Numbered from the stretch's first letter, positions 12,267 through 23,637 are shown. The stretch is 64,000 bases of DNA from Ascochyta rabiei (GCF_004011695.2 NC_082424.1:1205206-1269205); one strand, 5' to 3'. A program made the numbers and translations. The notes: generated by a model from the letters alone, not told the origin.

Positions 12267-12461
12267 CATGGAGAATTTCTAGTGGTTTTGGGTATCCTTG
12301 TGGCTGCAATTCAAGGCTTGTTCGACGTCTCTCGTCGCTTCTTTAAAGGTCAGCCCTCGTGAGCGAAAATGAAAAGTTCAAACCAGTTGCTTACAATGTA
12401 TAATGCCTTGTTTTTTTCAACGTTCCGCAACACCCGCGCTTTCATATATCTAACGCATCTC

Positions 12462-12701
12462 TCATCGGAACCATCCCCTCCCTTTCTCCCGATTCAGCGC
12501 TTCTAATTCTGCTCTGATTCCCCTCAGTTCCTCTCTATGCTGCTTGTGCGTCTCATCCAGTAACCTCGCATGCTCGTTCCTCAGCTCTTTAAATTCTTCA
12601 TCTAGCTGCTCATGCCATGGATACAGGACGAAAACTTGGAAACTCAATGCCGACGTGCCGATGACGAAGTTTGTGAGCGAGAAGCCACGCGTGAACCACA
12701 T
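12462..12701 (-). CDS. Small conserved-type membrane/coiled-coil protein (79 aa)
   Basis: The ATG at 12701 gives a compact protein. Residues about 8-28 form one hydrophobic segment (LTNFVIGTSALSFQVFVLYP). A highly charged helix follows with strong coiled-coil character (LDEEFKELRNEHARLL, LRGIRAELEALNREK). I do not recognise a named family; the layout (short N-terminus, one membrane span, then a soluble coiled coil) is seen in small mitochondrial or ER membrane proteins. The frame stays open upstream to 13055, but that extension is Cys/Arg/Leu-rich and shows no conserved character, so the shorter start is preferred. It converges with the MDR gene, whose stop is 195 bases away. Confidence 0.6.
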   Translation of the reverse strand: MWFTRGFSLTNFVIGTSALSFQVFVLYPWHEQLDEEFKELRNEHARLLDETHKQHREELRGIRAELEALNREKGRGWFR

Positions 12702-13456
12702 CGTGGGGCTTGAGCGAGTCGTATCGATAGGCTCTGTTGCTGCTGGTCTGGCGGCTGACGTATACGATGCCGTGAACAAAGGAATGCGAAGAGTCCGGAG
12801 TATGGAACTTCTCACGTTATCGCAATACCGAATGAGTCGTCGAACGTGCCGTAAGAGCCTATGAGAAAAACAGAACAGCGCGTCGTTGCGACACAAACCC
12901 GAGGGAGTTGGAAAACCGCAGGCGCACAACATGTGCGACGTCGCAAACCTATGTAGTAATAAGTCACATGCCTCGATTCCCAGTTCTCGAACCAAAATCC
13001 GAATCAACCCCAGCATCTGCGCACGTTTCCAAAACCAAAAGTGGCATGATTCCATCCGAATTGGGCCGATTTGGCGCTAGCACCGAGCAACATCAGACCA
13101 CCTGCGCAGGTCGTGACATCTTAAGCCCGCTGGGCGAAACGAACGGCAAGAGCATCATTGGGTGTGGACGGGATGGGCAGGAAATAAGAACGGAAGGGAT
13201 TGTGGTTTTGCTTCGAATTTGTGATCTTGGAGTTTGATTGAATTGTCACTGAGACAAGCGCACGTGACGGACCGAATCGAGAATATTGTGGTATCATATG
13301 AACTACTTTGAAAGAAAGAGGAACCCAATTGAAAAGGCTTGCTGGAGATTCAGAGCTGCTAATGGATGCCTAGCACCGCTCGGTGTCAGTGTTGTACCCG
13401 CGAAAAAACCCAACGCCCAAAATGGGTTTTAAGCCGAAGAGCCAACGAATCTACCC
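12702..13456. other. Intergenic region between two leftward genes
   Basis: It holds the promoter of the 79-residue protein gene and the 3' flank of the next gene. Nothing else is supported; the frame at 12908-13237 has no recognisable features. Confidence 0.45.
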
Positions 13457-15130
13457 TCACATCATCAGGTAGATACCAACCACCAGCACGAAAAGCTGCC
13501 CTGTGATCATGGCCAACACGGTGTACCAAGGTATAAAGTGGCTACCGGCTTGCAGCTCCATGGGTCGGCCCATGGCGGCAGCGACAGCCTTGCTGGTCTT
13601 CCAGCGCAGTGCTCCAGAAGGCTTGTTCTTCCTTAGTGGATATGGAGGCATCTCCACATCTTCATCCTCCTGCTCTTTTGCTCCAACTCCCTGGTCATCA
13701 ACCACAGGATCACCGCCGGACGTAGGAGCTGCCACATTAGACTCCGCGTCAGTGGCGGCGGCGGCAGCAGCAGCCTCCTTCGCTGCTCTCCGCTGCGCCT
13801 TTGTCTGGTTCTTCTTCTTGCGAGGAACTGAAGGCTTGGGCAGAAAGTTTCCTGCTTCTTGGGCAGAGACTTTGTCGCCGGCAGCGGCAGTCATAGCGTC
13901 ATCAATCTCGAGGACAGGCTCCTCGAGTGCCTCCTGCGCAGTACTGCTTGAAGGCTGAAGGTCCTCCATAGCGACCACGGGAGTGCTCCCGCCTGTCGTT
14001 GCGTCGACAAATACATCCTCCGGAGTGATGTCTTCATCTTGAAGATCTGCAACACCCCCAAGAGTCTCGACTTGAGGTTCGGGCGCTGCGATCGAGAATT
14101 CGGCATCTCCAACATCAACTAAAGCCGTCTTTCCATTGATATGGAGAGTGGGCTTTGGGAGCTCTTCAATACTGGGTGCGGTGACGACCGAAGACCCTGA
14201 TCCAGAGTGGGGAGACACTTGAGCAGGATCGCCAGCCTCAGTTGTCCTCCCCGTCGCAGCCTGGGCGTGTTCAACCATGAACGAGGTGTTGGTATGAGCC
14301 TTTACGATGGCATCTGTAGACTCTGTGGCGGCAACAACGTTCTTCGCGGTGGCAGCCTTCCTGGTGGCTTTTTGGATGCGCCTCTTTCTGCTCTTCAATG
14401 GAGTGATCGGCGCGTCCTCAGCCATAGCTGCAGAACTCTCGACTCGCTCATGATCGGCGGATGTCTTGATTGTCTCCTGTTCTTCCTCCTCCTCCTCCTC
14501 CTCCTTCTTCTCCTGTACCGCAATGACCTCCTCCAGCTCAGTGTCCGTAGTGGCTTTCGACTCACCAGCGTCGGACGAAGCTTCCGCGGCATGATTTGGC
14601 GTTCTGACTGATGAGCTCGCAGACCATGAAGACTCCACAGTGTATCGAAGATGCATGAACGGAGCCGGGGCGAAATCCGGAGCTTGAGCAGAAAAGACAG
14701 GCATACCGGCAATGTAGTCATCCCATTCAGGGACAAGGCCCCGCTTCGTAGTGGCAAGCTTAGTGTCTGAGTGCCTGATGTGAGATGTTGTGTCCTCGGA
14801 ATCTTCGGCGCGCTCCCAATCTGCCTCCACCTCCACACTGACTCCAGCATCAGTCATTGCATCAGCCTCAGCTTCAGCCTGACACTCATCTGCCCAAGAT
14901 ATCCTACGGCCAGGGGCAGCCGGAGCAGAAGCGCCGTCAACAGCACGTGCGACCCGCTTAGCCGTCTTCTCAGCTATCCACTCAGCGTCGCGGACGCTGT
15001 CGGACTCGTCCTGCGCATTCAAAGCGGCGACCATACTCTCCTCGTCGTCCTGCTCAGGCAGGCTGCGCAGCTTGCTGACGGTCTCCAAGGCGAACTGGTC
15101 GAGCAGAGCGTAGCGGTTGGAGAAAGCCAT
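13457..15130 (-). CDS. Unrecognised acidic, low-complexity protein with a C-terminal membrane anchor
   Basis: A single exon of 557 residues is read from the ATG at 15130 (MAFSNRYALLDQFALETVSK); the frame continues 32 codons upstream with an unconvincing sequence. The protein is dominated by disordered acidic and Ala/Thr/Ser-rich stretches, including a run of more than ten Glu (about 14480-14510). A Lys-rich segment (PRKKKNQTKAQRRAAKEAAA) follows, and the final hydrophobic helix (VLAMITGQLFVLVVGIYLMM) ends at the C-terminus. That layout is typical of a tail-anchored ER or nuclear-envelope protein; the N-terminus would then be cytosolic. I do not recognise the family. Its promoter faces the gap at 15131-15924. 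Confidence 0.72.
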   Translation of the reverse strand: MAFSNRYALLDQFALETVSKLRSLPEQDDEESMVAALNAQDESDSVRDAEWIAEKTAKRVARAVDGASAPAAPGRRISWADECQAEAEADAMTDAGVSVEVEADWERAEDSEDTTSHIRHSDTKLATTKRGLVPEWDDYIAGMPVFSAQAPDFAPAPFMHLRYTVESSWSASSSVRTPNHAAEASSDAGESKATTDTELEEVIAVQEKKEEEEEEEEQETIKTSADHERVESSAAMAEDAPITPLKSRKRRIQKATRKAATAKNVVAATESTDAIVKAHTNTSFMVEHAQAATGRTTEAGDPAQVSPHSGSGSSVVTAPSIEELPKPTLHINGKTALVDVGDAEFSIAAPEPQVETLGGVADLQDEDITPEDVFVDATTGGSTPVVAMEDLQPSSSTAQEALEEPVLEIDDAMTAAAGDKVSAQEAGNFLPKPSVPRKKKNQTKAQRRAAKEAAAAAAATDAESNVAAPTSGGDPVVDDQGVGAKEQEDEDVEMPPYPLRKNKPSGALRWKTSKAVAAAMGRPMELQAGSHFIPWYTVLAMITGQLFVLVVGIYLMM

Positions 15131-15924
15131 TGCCCGGTGTGCGTTTGTGAGGCGGTGAAGAGCGAAAGAAGGCCGCAGATATAATTGTCGATTTTGCGCT
15201 CGGTGGGTATTATGTGATGCAAGCACTTTAGGGGGTTGGAGGTGCTGGAGTGTGTTACGAAGGTTGCTTGAGAGCTGGAGCGAAGAACTTACAGATTGAT
15301 ATGTAACCGTACAAGGAGCTGGCGCGTACCGGAAAGGGACAGTGAAAGGCTTGTGCTAGCGAGGAAGCGGTCGAAGAGAATAGAGTGGATATTTCGTGCT
15401 AGAAGTTGAGAAGCTGGATGATAATTGAAAGAAAATGAAAGGTGAGTGGGTGGCCAATATATAGTTACAAGGACGAAAAACTTTCTTTCACTTTGGCTCG
15501 CATGAATAGCACGCAACCCATTTGACCAATGTTTAGAGTCCAGTGCCTATGGTAGTGAATTTTCTCTTGCGGGGATATATCTGGTTGAGGGAAAGCGGTA
15601 GCGAGGTAGGGACCAGGCGAGATACGAGCAGTGTGAAAGTCAATGTGGGATATATATTGACCATTGGAGCAGATCCAAGAGGTTGCGAAGAGGAAAGCTA
15701 AGAAAAAACAGCAGTCATACGGTGAGCTTGTAGGATTCTAGCGACAGTCAGTATAGGCTTGATGCAACGAGTCTCGTCTTATGACTGTGATGTGTGCCCA
15801 CTGAGACACAACCATAAGTGAGCACGCACCGCAAAGTTTGGTTGCAAAACACGCCAATCAAGAAAACAGACGGGCATCGGTAAAAGGAAGGTGAAAACTG
15901 GCTTAAAATCTCCAACAACTCAGA
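15131..15924. other. Intergenic region upstream of the tail-anchored protein gene
   Basis: No gene is supported. The frame at 15289-15516 looks spurious. Several AG-rich and CT-rich stretches are compatible with promoter and 3' UTR sequence. Confidence 0.45.
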
Positions 15925-18328
15925 CTAAGGTAGTACGGGGATGTTTTTTACCCATTCTGGAATCTCCCAACCATGCTGCTGCGACAGTCGCGACCATCCA
16001 GAACGGATCCAGTCCAATTTAACAGTAAAGTCTGAGACCGAGAAGGCACGCAGAGCGCCGCCGGGCCGGCAGTGTGTCTTGAAAATATCTTCCAGAACTG
16101 TACACTGTAAGTTAGCACAGCGCAAAAAGATGAGACGCACCGAGCAAACCTACCAGCAGTTGATTGCAGAGCATCAAGCAACACTTTCTCCTGCTCCTCC
16201 GTCCAATCTCTGCTGCTAGGCGCAGCGACCCAATGTGGTGGTGGCATACTGCGCTCCCCGAAGAACGGTACGCGCTCAAACTCAACCCCATTCGCATCGG
16301 TTTCCACAACCTCAACAGGCTCGAAAAACCTAAGCTTTCGCCTTCGCGCAGGGTCGGGCTCGCACTGCATTCGGACAATGTGAAGATTTTGCCAGCGTTT
16401 CCTCCTTTCCTTCCTGGCACTCAGCTCCTCTTCCTTTCTCACCAGCTCCAGCTCCAGCTCCTCATGCTTTTGTTGGAGATGAAGGTGGGCCTGGCGTCTT
16501 CGTTCTGCCCCCTCAAGCTGTAGAAGCCAAAATCGGAACTCCTGATCAACAGCTCTCAGTGGAGTGATCAGATGACTTGCAACATTCTTGATGAGTCTGT
16601 CGCCGCGTTCACGCTGTGGAACTGAAACTTTCCAGGAATCAATACCATCTTTTAACCTGAGCATCTCATATACATAGGAACATAGAATTTGCATAGCGCC
16701 CAACGACTTAGTGATATCGCCTTCAATCTCTTGCAACTTGACATAAGTTGCTTTGAAGACCAAGGCCAAATCTCGAAAGAGATGGGCGAACGCGTCAACT
16801 TTAAAACTCACTCTTCTCTCTTCCCTAACTGTTGTATCGATACTTCGAAGCAAGTCGGTGATGTCATCTAAACACTTGGCAGCGTGATCCAGAGACGAAC
16901 CCTCACCGGACTGGCCAAGTGCGACGAGCGACACCTCGCACGTGCGATGGATCTTTTTACCAAGCTTGGTTAAATACGTGTCGGGACGTTTCTCGGATTC
17001 TGTGTACTGGAACACTTCTTCCAGTGCGGAAGATTGGTGGGACTGAACGTTGGTTGCTGACAGAGCGGCCGAATCTTCGGCGTCAAGCTTTATATCCTGG
17101 TTTGAATGCCTTATGTCATCTTCCGGAACGCTATTCTCCGGATCAGCTTCAGCCAACTCGCCGTCAGCCTCTGAGTTACCCTTCGGCTGCCCTGCTGTAG
17201 TTTGTGGGTGTTCTCCGTCATCCTTATCCGCTTCTTCAGGCTCGACCGTGTTGTTATCTGGGAGCGCTTTCTCCTTGCTCGCCTTGGACTTAGCTCGCGT
17301 TCCTGCGACTCGTGAAGGCCGTGACGGCTCCTCCTGTGGTCTAGAAGCAGCAGCAGCAACAGCGGGATTTGCGAACACTTCCGTGGTATCCTTGGCTTCG
17401 GCTTGTGACGAACGCCTCTTGGTAGACCTGATCGGTATCTGCACCTTCGGTTGGGGATTGCCACGTGGTCGCGTCTCGTACTGGGTTGTGACGATGGAAA
17501 CTCCCAGACTGTCCACTAGAGCATCGGCATCTGGGTCCAAGAACTTTGGGCCTCGCAAAAGTCTTTGCTTCTTGTTCACAGGCACGTTGATGTTTTCCGT
17601 GATACTGTTTGTAGAGAAATGCTCGTCCGCATTTTGCACTTCAGCGGGGCCAGTATCAGAAGGGCGAGCAGAAGTTGGGTTATCTGCACTCCTGCGCTTG
17701 AGCAGACGAGCGGTCAACGACGAGTCCTTCCTTGACGATGCTACTGGTGACGTTGGTAGTGTTTCGGCTATGCGCTTCAGTGCTACGCTGCTGTCCTGGG
17801 CTGGCAAATCCGCACTCTCTACACTTCCATCAGTTTGTTCAGCTTCTGGGTCCGCTTGGCTGGTCTCTGGCACCATGTCCTCGACCTGGTCAGCAGGATC
17901 CACCTCGTCTTGCCCTTCCTCTTCGGGGGCTGCAACCTGCACTGGCAAGGTTGTTCTCTTCTGTGGACTAGGTTCAATGTCGTACACCTTCGCGCCTCGA
18001 GGCTTTCTCTGAGGCTCATCAGGAAAACTGATTCGCTTGAGTTTGCCCGGTTTTGCCAGCTTTCCTGCATTATCTACGGGTGTTGAGGGCGCCATCGCAG
18101 GCGGCTTGGGAAGGGCGTCGATGCGGGCAAGATTGAGTTGGCTGGCGCGGATCGCGGCGCGTTGACGTATCAAAGGACTAGTCTCGGTGAGAAGCTGCTG
18201 CGATGCGGCTTCTGTGTCATCATTGTATGAGGGCGACGAGGTGGGCTGTGAACGATTGCGTGCTGTAATGAGGTTAAACAGAGAAATAACACCACGCCCG
18301 TGTACATACCTCCAGATTTGAGCGACAT
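15925..18328 (-). CDS. Unrecognised nuclear-type protein, 766 aa, with a SANT/Myb-like C-terminus
   Basis: Three exons: 18310-18328 (MSLKSG), 16154-18262 and 15925-16097, joined by introns of 47 and 56 bases. The N-terminal half is disordered and basic/acidic (KPGKLKRISFPDEPQRKPRG, several KKR/KRR stretches that look like nuclear signals). Residues roughly 420-600 form a predicted helical domain (LDDITDLLRSIDTTVREERR). A long charged coiled coil follows (LQQKHEELELELVRKEEELS). The last segment, DWTEEQEKVLLDALQ...WIRSGWSRLSQQHGW, resembles a divergent SANT/Myb helix-turn-helix found in chromatin proteins. I cannot name the protein. The spliced end removes an out-of-frame tail in the unspliced reading. 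The 224 bases to the divergent PTPA gene probably hold a shared promoter. Confidence 0.78.
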
Positions 18329-18552
18329 CGCGAGCTAAGTAAGCGGGGCTTAAATCTGCGATTCACTTGTCATGTCATTCCTTTCTCAGGAGACAGCACC
18401 CTGCTTCACGTGCATGTGGTGTGGGTGTAGTATTTATCAATTGAGAGGTTGGCAGCCGCGGACACCAACAACCAACAATGCCGCCGCGCCAAACGCGCCA
18501 TCACATGCATGCCCTGTGCCGGCACCGACCACAACACCACACCCAATCCATC

Positions 18553-20129
18553 ATGGCCTCGAACTCAACATCAACGCCTGCCCTGACGAGACTGGACCCA
18601 AGCAAAGGCCATGCGTTCGAGACGCCCAAAAAGTGCATCAATGACGGCGATGATGTCACGTTCTTCTTGGCATCAAAGGCCTATGCCGACATAATGACTT
18701 TTATATTCCAACTGAACACGTCTATGATCCCGAGGAAGACCAAGAGTGAAGAGCAGGACACAGAGTCGGTGAAAGAATGGACATTACAGGACCCAGACGT
18801 GTCACACCCACCTGTGGTGCAGAACCTTGCCAAGCTCCTCGAGGCATTGACAGCTATCATCGACGAAGCACCGCCAGACACCGGCCCACGTCGATTTGGC
18901 AACGTGAGTTTCAGGAAGTGGTATGACATTGTGCGTGAGCGAGCCTCGGATCTCCTCGATCAGTATTTGCCGCCAGAGGTGCTGGCCCACCAGTCTTCGT
19001 CCTCAGCCTCAGCCAAAAACGAGCTGGAAGCCTACTTCATCGGCAGCTTCGGCAGCGCGCAGCGTCTGGATTACGGCACAGGCCACGAACTCAGCTTCCT
19101 CGCATTCCTAGGCAGTCTCTGGAAACTCGGCGCCTTCCCCGCATCCCAAGACGGCGATCAAGAGCGAGGGATAGTGCTCCGTGTAATCGAACCATACCTC
19201 GTGCTAATCCGCCGTCTGATACTCACCTACACCCTCGAACCAGCCGGTTCACATGGAGTATGGGGTCTGGACGACCATTCCTTCGTGTCGTATATTTTCG
19301 GCAGCGCCCAGTTCTCCCCGCCAATCTCGACACCCGCAGACATCGCGACCGAGGGCTCCCTCGCCAACGCACCGAACCCAGCCGATGTCGCCAAGGCCGC
19401 AGCCGTTCAGCGCGAACGAGGGCGGAACATGTACTTCAGTGCCATAGGCTTCATCTACGACGTCAAAAAGGGACCCTTCTGGGAGCACAGTCCGATTCTG
19501 TACGACGTATCCGGGGTGAAGGCCGGATGGGCCAAGATCAATAAGGTGCGTCCTGAACCCTCACGTCTCCAACCTCTATTTTCTTTTTTTTTCCCCAGCT
19601 AACAAACATCCAGGGTATGATAAAAATGTACCACGCAGAAGTCCTCTCCAAGTTCCCCGTGGTGCAGCACTTCCCCTTTGGCTCGCTCTTCGCCTGGAGC
19701 GCCGATCCAAACGCCCCCGCAATCCAAGCCAGCGTGCACACGTCGTCGCAGCCCAAGGCAGTCACGCCGTCTAACTCGGCGCCCACGGCACGCCAAACGG
19801 GGCCTCCGCCCCCGCCACAGCAGCAACAGCCGCTGAGAGATCCGCTGGCGGAGTCGAGGGAAGGGATTACTCAGATGCAGATGCCGATGACAGCGGCGCC
19901 ATGGGCGAGAGTGTCAGGGCCAAATGTACCAGCGGGGCCAAACCAGCCCACGAGAGCGCCATGGGCGGCGAGTACACGGGCACCGCCGCTACCGCCACCT
20001 GGGGCGGGGACGACGAGGATGCTACCTCCCGGTGTAGGGACTGCGGCGCCTTGGGCTGGGTCTGGAACTGGTGCTGGAAGTTTGGGGCAAGGGGGGGGAG
20101 CAGAGCACGAGGGCGCCGTGGGCGGGTAG
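18553..20129 (+). CDS. PTPA-family activator of protein phosphatase 2A (Rrd-like peptidyl-prolyl isomerase)
   Basis: Exons 18553-19545 and 19614-20129 (502 residues); the intron starts GTGCGT and ends CATCCAG after a pyrimidine tract. The PTPA fold is clear: [20 protein letters not shown], then [49 protein letters not shown], and [20 protein letters not shown] after the intron. The YGTGHE loop is the family's signature for nucleotide and PP2A contact. The protein helps fold and activate the PP2A catalytic subunit in cytosol and nucleus. The roughly 120-residue Pro/Gln/Ala-rich tail repeating APWA is an extension typical of filamentous-fungal Rrd1-type proteins. A further in-frame ATG at 18478 exists, but its extension is His/Arg-rich and unlikely. 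Confidence 0.93.
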
Positions 20130-20311
20130 GAGAGAATAGACGGGATTAGCTTCTTGTTGATTTAAAAAATTGTAGAATGAGGATATCAGCATCTGCACCA
20201 GCCGCTTATGAAGAAAGCTCCATGACATTCCCCCAAGCAGACGAACGGACGAGCAAATGCACAAACTCATAAACAAGCCAACGAACAAACAAAAATACAC
20301 CAACAGAGTGC

Positions 20312-22159
20312 TCAAAACCCAAATTCCTCATGCTCCACCTCCTTCCCCTTCAACCAGCCCAGCACCTGCTCCTTGAACCCCTTGCCAGCGCACAAATACC
20401 ACTTCTGCGCACCCACAGCAACCAGGTCCTCCTTGGCCAGTCTGCGCGTCTCAACTCTAGCCCCGAGCTGCTCGATTTTCTTCCTTACATCTGCTTCCTC
20501 GCCCTCGGCACAGCCCGTGACGTACATGGTCGTGGCAGCCGCCAGCCCGTCGTGGCGCGTCAGCGTGTCGACGACGAAGTCGAGATCCGCGGCTCTGATG
20601 GTCCAGATGAAGATGAACTTTTCGGGGTCGAGGTTGAGCGTTGGGAGTTGGCCCAGGAGCGGCGTCAGGCCCACGCCGCTTGCGACGAAGGGGAGTAGCG
20701 CACCGGCGTGGTCTCCGTTTTTTCGCTCGGCTTCGCCTTGTTCGATGACGAAGTCGCCGCCAACGCCAAGGATGGGCAGTTCGAGTTTTGAATCGGCGGA
20801 TTGCTTGAAGAGGAAGTCGGTCGCGGTGCCGAGAGAGCGGATCGTCATGTGGAACTCCTGGTTCTCTTCTTGTTTCGGAGAGGGGAATGAGGAGATGGTG
20901 AAGGTTCGCACGAGGTCGTCATTCAAGCTGCGTGGATCTGAGTTGTCCATGTGCCGGTACCCCTGCTTTAGCTCATCTGCAAAGGATAAGGCCATCCATT
21001 GGCCTGGTTCGTAGGCGAGGCCGTCGGAGACGGAGAAAGTGAAGCGACCAATGGTGGGAGTAAGAAGCTCTTTCTTGACGAGCTTTGCGGTTTGGTGGGA
21101 GGCGGATGAAAAGAGAGAAGCCTTGTTACCTTCTGAGGCAAGCGTGCGGAGGAGCGGGTTGTATGGACTTGCTCCGTTGGGCTTCCGCTCTCCTCTGAAG
21201 GTGAGCCCCTTGGCTACGAAGCGCGTGTCTGTGAAATTGATTTTTACGGCGAGATTTGCGCCCGGCATCATCTGTGCTGCGTCTTCGCCAACGAGTATCT
21301 CTGCGGTACCTGTGGTGTACAAAACATCCCCTGTTTCGTAGTCGGGGAACGTCATACCGATGAGTGGGTTATGGTACAGGTTTCCGAGAGACTGGTAGAA
21401 CCGGTTGCCAGAGTACTCTGGGTATATGATGCAGGTGGGCGAGATGATGCGGACGAAGCCCGGCGGGCCGCCCCGGTGGTTCGTGTCCATGTCTGAGGCA
21501 GTGGCGGACGAGAGGAAGAACATGTCAGCTTTGTCGATGAGGGCTCTGCCTTCAGATCCAAGACTGGGTCCTTCAGACACGAGACTTGGTGTGGCCATCG
21601 CAGGTCTGAATTCGTACTGATTTAGATACTTCGGACAGTTCCCCAGGCTTTCTTCAATCTTGGTGACCAGCTGTACCTGGTTTTGTGTCTTGGGCGCATC
21701 CGCAGGCAGCTCTGCATCGGCTTCGCTCTCGATGTCCACTTCCCTCACCGTCGCAGCGATCATCTTGCCGCCAAGCTTCATTCTCTTTCGCGTGACAAGG
21801 TCGATTGCCAGCCCGGAAAGCATCTTGCCGCCATCCTTTGGCTGCATTGTCATGTTCTTTGGCGAGCTCCCAAGAAGCGCGTGCACAACTGGATCATGCT
21901 TGCTGTCGACGAGCGTTCGCGTTCCAACAAAGTTGCCTCCAATGGGCTCGGAGAAGCCAGGGGTCCCACCCCACAGCGCAGTCCAAGGGCGGCCTTGACC
22001 ATCGAGCGTTCCAATAGCGAGAAGTGGCGCTCGCTGGAGCATCGAGGAGGCTTGGGGAGTGAGCATGGATGAGGTTGGGTTGTCAATGTCGGGGACGTTG
22101 AGGAGCTTCTGCATCTTCAACTCCCCATCGCTCCAGCCCATGGCCATGGAGAAGGCCAT
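20312..22159 (-). CDS. Two-domain flavoprotein: PNPOx-like FMN domain fused to an FNR-type FAD/NAD(P) reductase
   Basis: One exon of 615 residues. The N-terminal half (LQRAPLLAIGTLDGQGRPWT, later DKADMFFLSSA and GFVRIISPTCIIYPEYSGNR) is a pyridoxamine-phosphate-oxidase-like split-barrel FMN domain. The C-terminal half is a ferredoxin-reductase module with the FAD motif VRTFTISSFPS, the pyridine-nucleotide loop VASGVGLTPLLGQL and the terminal YLCAGKGF. Such fused proteins are common in ascomycetes, but their substrate is not established. Start choice: MAFSMAMGWSDGE matches the usual N-terminus. The frame stays open about 30 codons upstream without an ATG, so a spliced first exon is possible. 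It converges with PTPA, with 182 bases between the stops. Confidence 0.9.
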   Translation of the reverse strand: MAFSMAMGWSDGELKMQKLLNVPDIDNPTSSMLTPQASSMLQRAPLLAIGTLDGQGRPWTALWGGTPGFSEPIGGNFVGTRTLVDSKHDPVVHALLGSSPKNMTMQPKDGGKMLSGLAIDLVTRKRMKLGGKMIAATVREVDIESEADAELPADAPKTQNQVQLVTKIEESLGNCPKYLNQYEFRPAMATPSLVSEGPSLGSEGRALIDKADMFFLSSATASDMDTNHRGGPPGFVRIISPTCIIYPEYSGNRFYQSLGNLYHNPLIGMTFPDYETGDVLYTTGTAEILVGEDAAQMMPGANLAVKINFTDTRFVAKGLTFRGERKPNGASPYNPLLRTLASEGNKASLFSSASHQTAKLVKKELLTPTIGRFTFSVSDGLAYEPGQWMALSFADELKQGYRHMDNSDPRSLNDDLVRTFTISSFPSPKQEENQEFHMTIRSLGTATDFLFKQSADSKLELPILGVGGDFVIEQGEAERKNGDHAGALLPFVASGVGLTPLLGQLPTLNLDPEKFIFIWTIRAADLDFVVDTLTRHDGLAAATTMYVTGCAEGEEADVRKKIEQLGARVETRRLAKEDLVAVGAQKWYLCAGKGFKEQVLGWLKGKEVEHEEFGF

Positions 22160-22625
22160 GATGAAGTTGAGATTGTCTCGGACTGGGCGAGGTGGTGAGT
22201 GGGGGGCTTTGTAGTCCGACTCTGTTGGGAAGTCACCTTCACCTGGTAGCTACTTACTGTCGAATTTCATGCAGACGCTGCCTATTTCACTGGCAGGTCG
22301 AGGCTGTCAAGCTACAAGTCAGCCCAAGTCAGTGTCACACTGGCCCTGGAGGTAGTGCTGACAATGCCAACATGTCGCCATCCGCACAGACTAGCTCGTG
22401 CCGGCCGCGCACAAAGCCACAACAGGACACAGGCGGGCGTGATGATTAGTCGGCGCAACAAGCAGGTCCAGGGTTATGCCAGTGTTTGGGCCAGCGGGTG
22501 CAGAGCTTTGCGTTTACAGGGGTAGCGGGGTAGAGAGTTAGTAAGCAAGGGAAAATCACAACAGTAACAGGAGTGTAAATAGCACTGTAAACACTGTTTT
22601 ATTCATGTGCAGACCTGTAAACTAT
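22160..22625. other. Promoter of the flavoprotein gene and left edge of the Helitron
   Basis: No gene is seen. The right part (about 22490-22625) shares the CTGTAA/TTACAGG vocabulary of the Helitron. A bottom-strand CTAG followed by T ends at 22391, preceded by a short GTGC...GCAC inverted repeat, and is one candidate for the Helitron 3' terminus. A bottom-strand CTAA|T near 22445 is another. Neither is proven. Confidence 0.35.
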
Positions 22626-22830
22626 TTAATCCTCATCATCTTCATCACTGTCCTCTAAGGAGGAGGAATCCATAGCAAGCTCTAGAGCCGCTACAGACTT
22701 CTTTACGTCCCGTACGCACTTACAGACCTCTGTAAAAAATGTTAGCAGCCAGTAGATTTCTTTTACAGGCCTGTAACCTACTCTTCTTCTTCCTCTTCCT
22801 CTTCTCCTTCTTCTTCTCCTTCTTGGAGGC

Positions 22831-22865
<35 letters not shown>

Positions 22866-23637
22866 GGGAGGCAGCAGGGGTGGCGGTGGTGCGGCGGCGC
22901 TTCTTGGAGGGGGTGGCAGGGGCAGGGGCAGGGGCAGGGGCAGCAGCAGCGGCAGCGGCAGCGGCAGCGACCTGGCGGCGGGACCTGGAGGGGGTGGCGA
23001 TGGCGGGGACGGGGACGACGGGGGCGGGCGTGGCTGTAGCAGGGTCAATAAGGTCTGTATGGGGAATGTGGAGGCTGTAAACTTACGGCGGAAGGAGCAG
23101 CGGGCGCCCTCACTGCCATAGTGGCAGTTGGCGCACGAGTCGAGCAGCTGGCCTGTAACTACCACGCAGGTAGTATACGGGCCAGCTGCTCGCTGGCAGG
23201 AGTCGCATTCGGTGGGGGCGACGCGGCCGACAACCTGCGCGAGCGCAGATTCGAGGTTCTGCTGCCGAACTGCTTACTGTCAGTACAGGGCTCTACAGGA
23301 CACTTACAGGGGGTTACTTACCAGCGAGGTTGAACTTGCTGGGCTCGTAGCCCGCGCGGAACTCCAGCTGGCGCTGGACTGGCCGAGAAGCCAGCCTTGT
23401 GCAGGCCCGCGAGGCGGGCGGCATGGCGAGCAGGGCGGCAGCGAGGGCGGCGGCGGCAGTGGCAGCAGCAGCAGTGGCAGCAGCAGCAGCAGCGGCGGCG
23501 TCAGCGGCGGCGGTGTTGGCGGTGTTGGCAGGGGCGGTGTTGGCGGTGTTGGCGGGGGCGGCGAGGGCAGCGGCGGCGTCGGCGGCGGCGGTGTTGGCGG
23601 GGGCGGCGACGTCGTCGGCGGGGGCGGAGGAGTCCAT
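22626..23637 (-). CDS. Helitron-borne Cys-rich protein (DUF3716-like), four exons
   Basis: Exons 23322-23637, 23087-23269, 22782-23033 and 22626-22729 splice in phase to a 284-residue protein from MDSSAPADDV. The first exon codes for an Ala/Pro/Thr-rich repeat, then ends in FRAGYEPSKFNLA. Exon 2 holds a Cys cluster, CDSCQ...GPYTTCVVV...DSCANCHY...RCSFRR, which resembles the fungal Cys-motif family of unknown function that I recall as DUF3716. Exon 3 is basic and Ala-rich (SKKRRRTTATPA, KKEKKKEKRKRKKK), suggesting nuclear targeting. Exon 4 ends in an acidic tail (DSSSLEDSDEDDED). All four introns have clean GT-AG ends. Placement inside the Helitron on the RepHel strand suggests a captured or accessory gene. 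Its function is unknown. Confidence 0.7.

Noticed and set aside
17050..18012. 320-residue top-strand ORF
   Set aside because: It is antisense to the 766-residue leftward gene, is Ser/Leu-rich low complexity and has no independent support.
22626..23165. A 179-residue Pro/Arg-rich bottom-strand ORF
   Set aside because: It reads through the introns of the four-exon Cys-rich gene and uses the wrong frame in its third exon; the spliced model explains the same DNA better.
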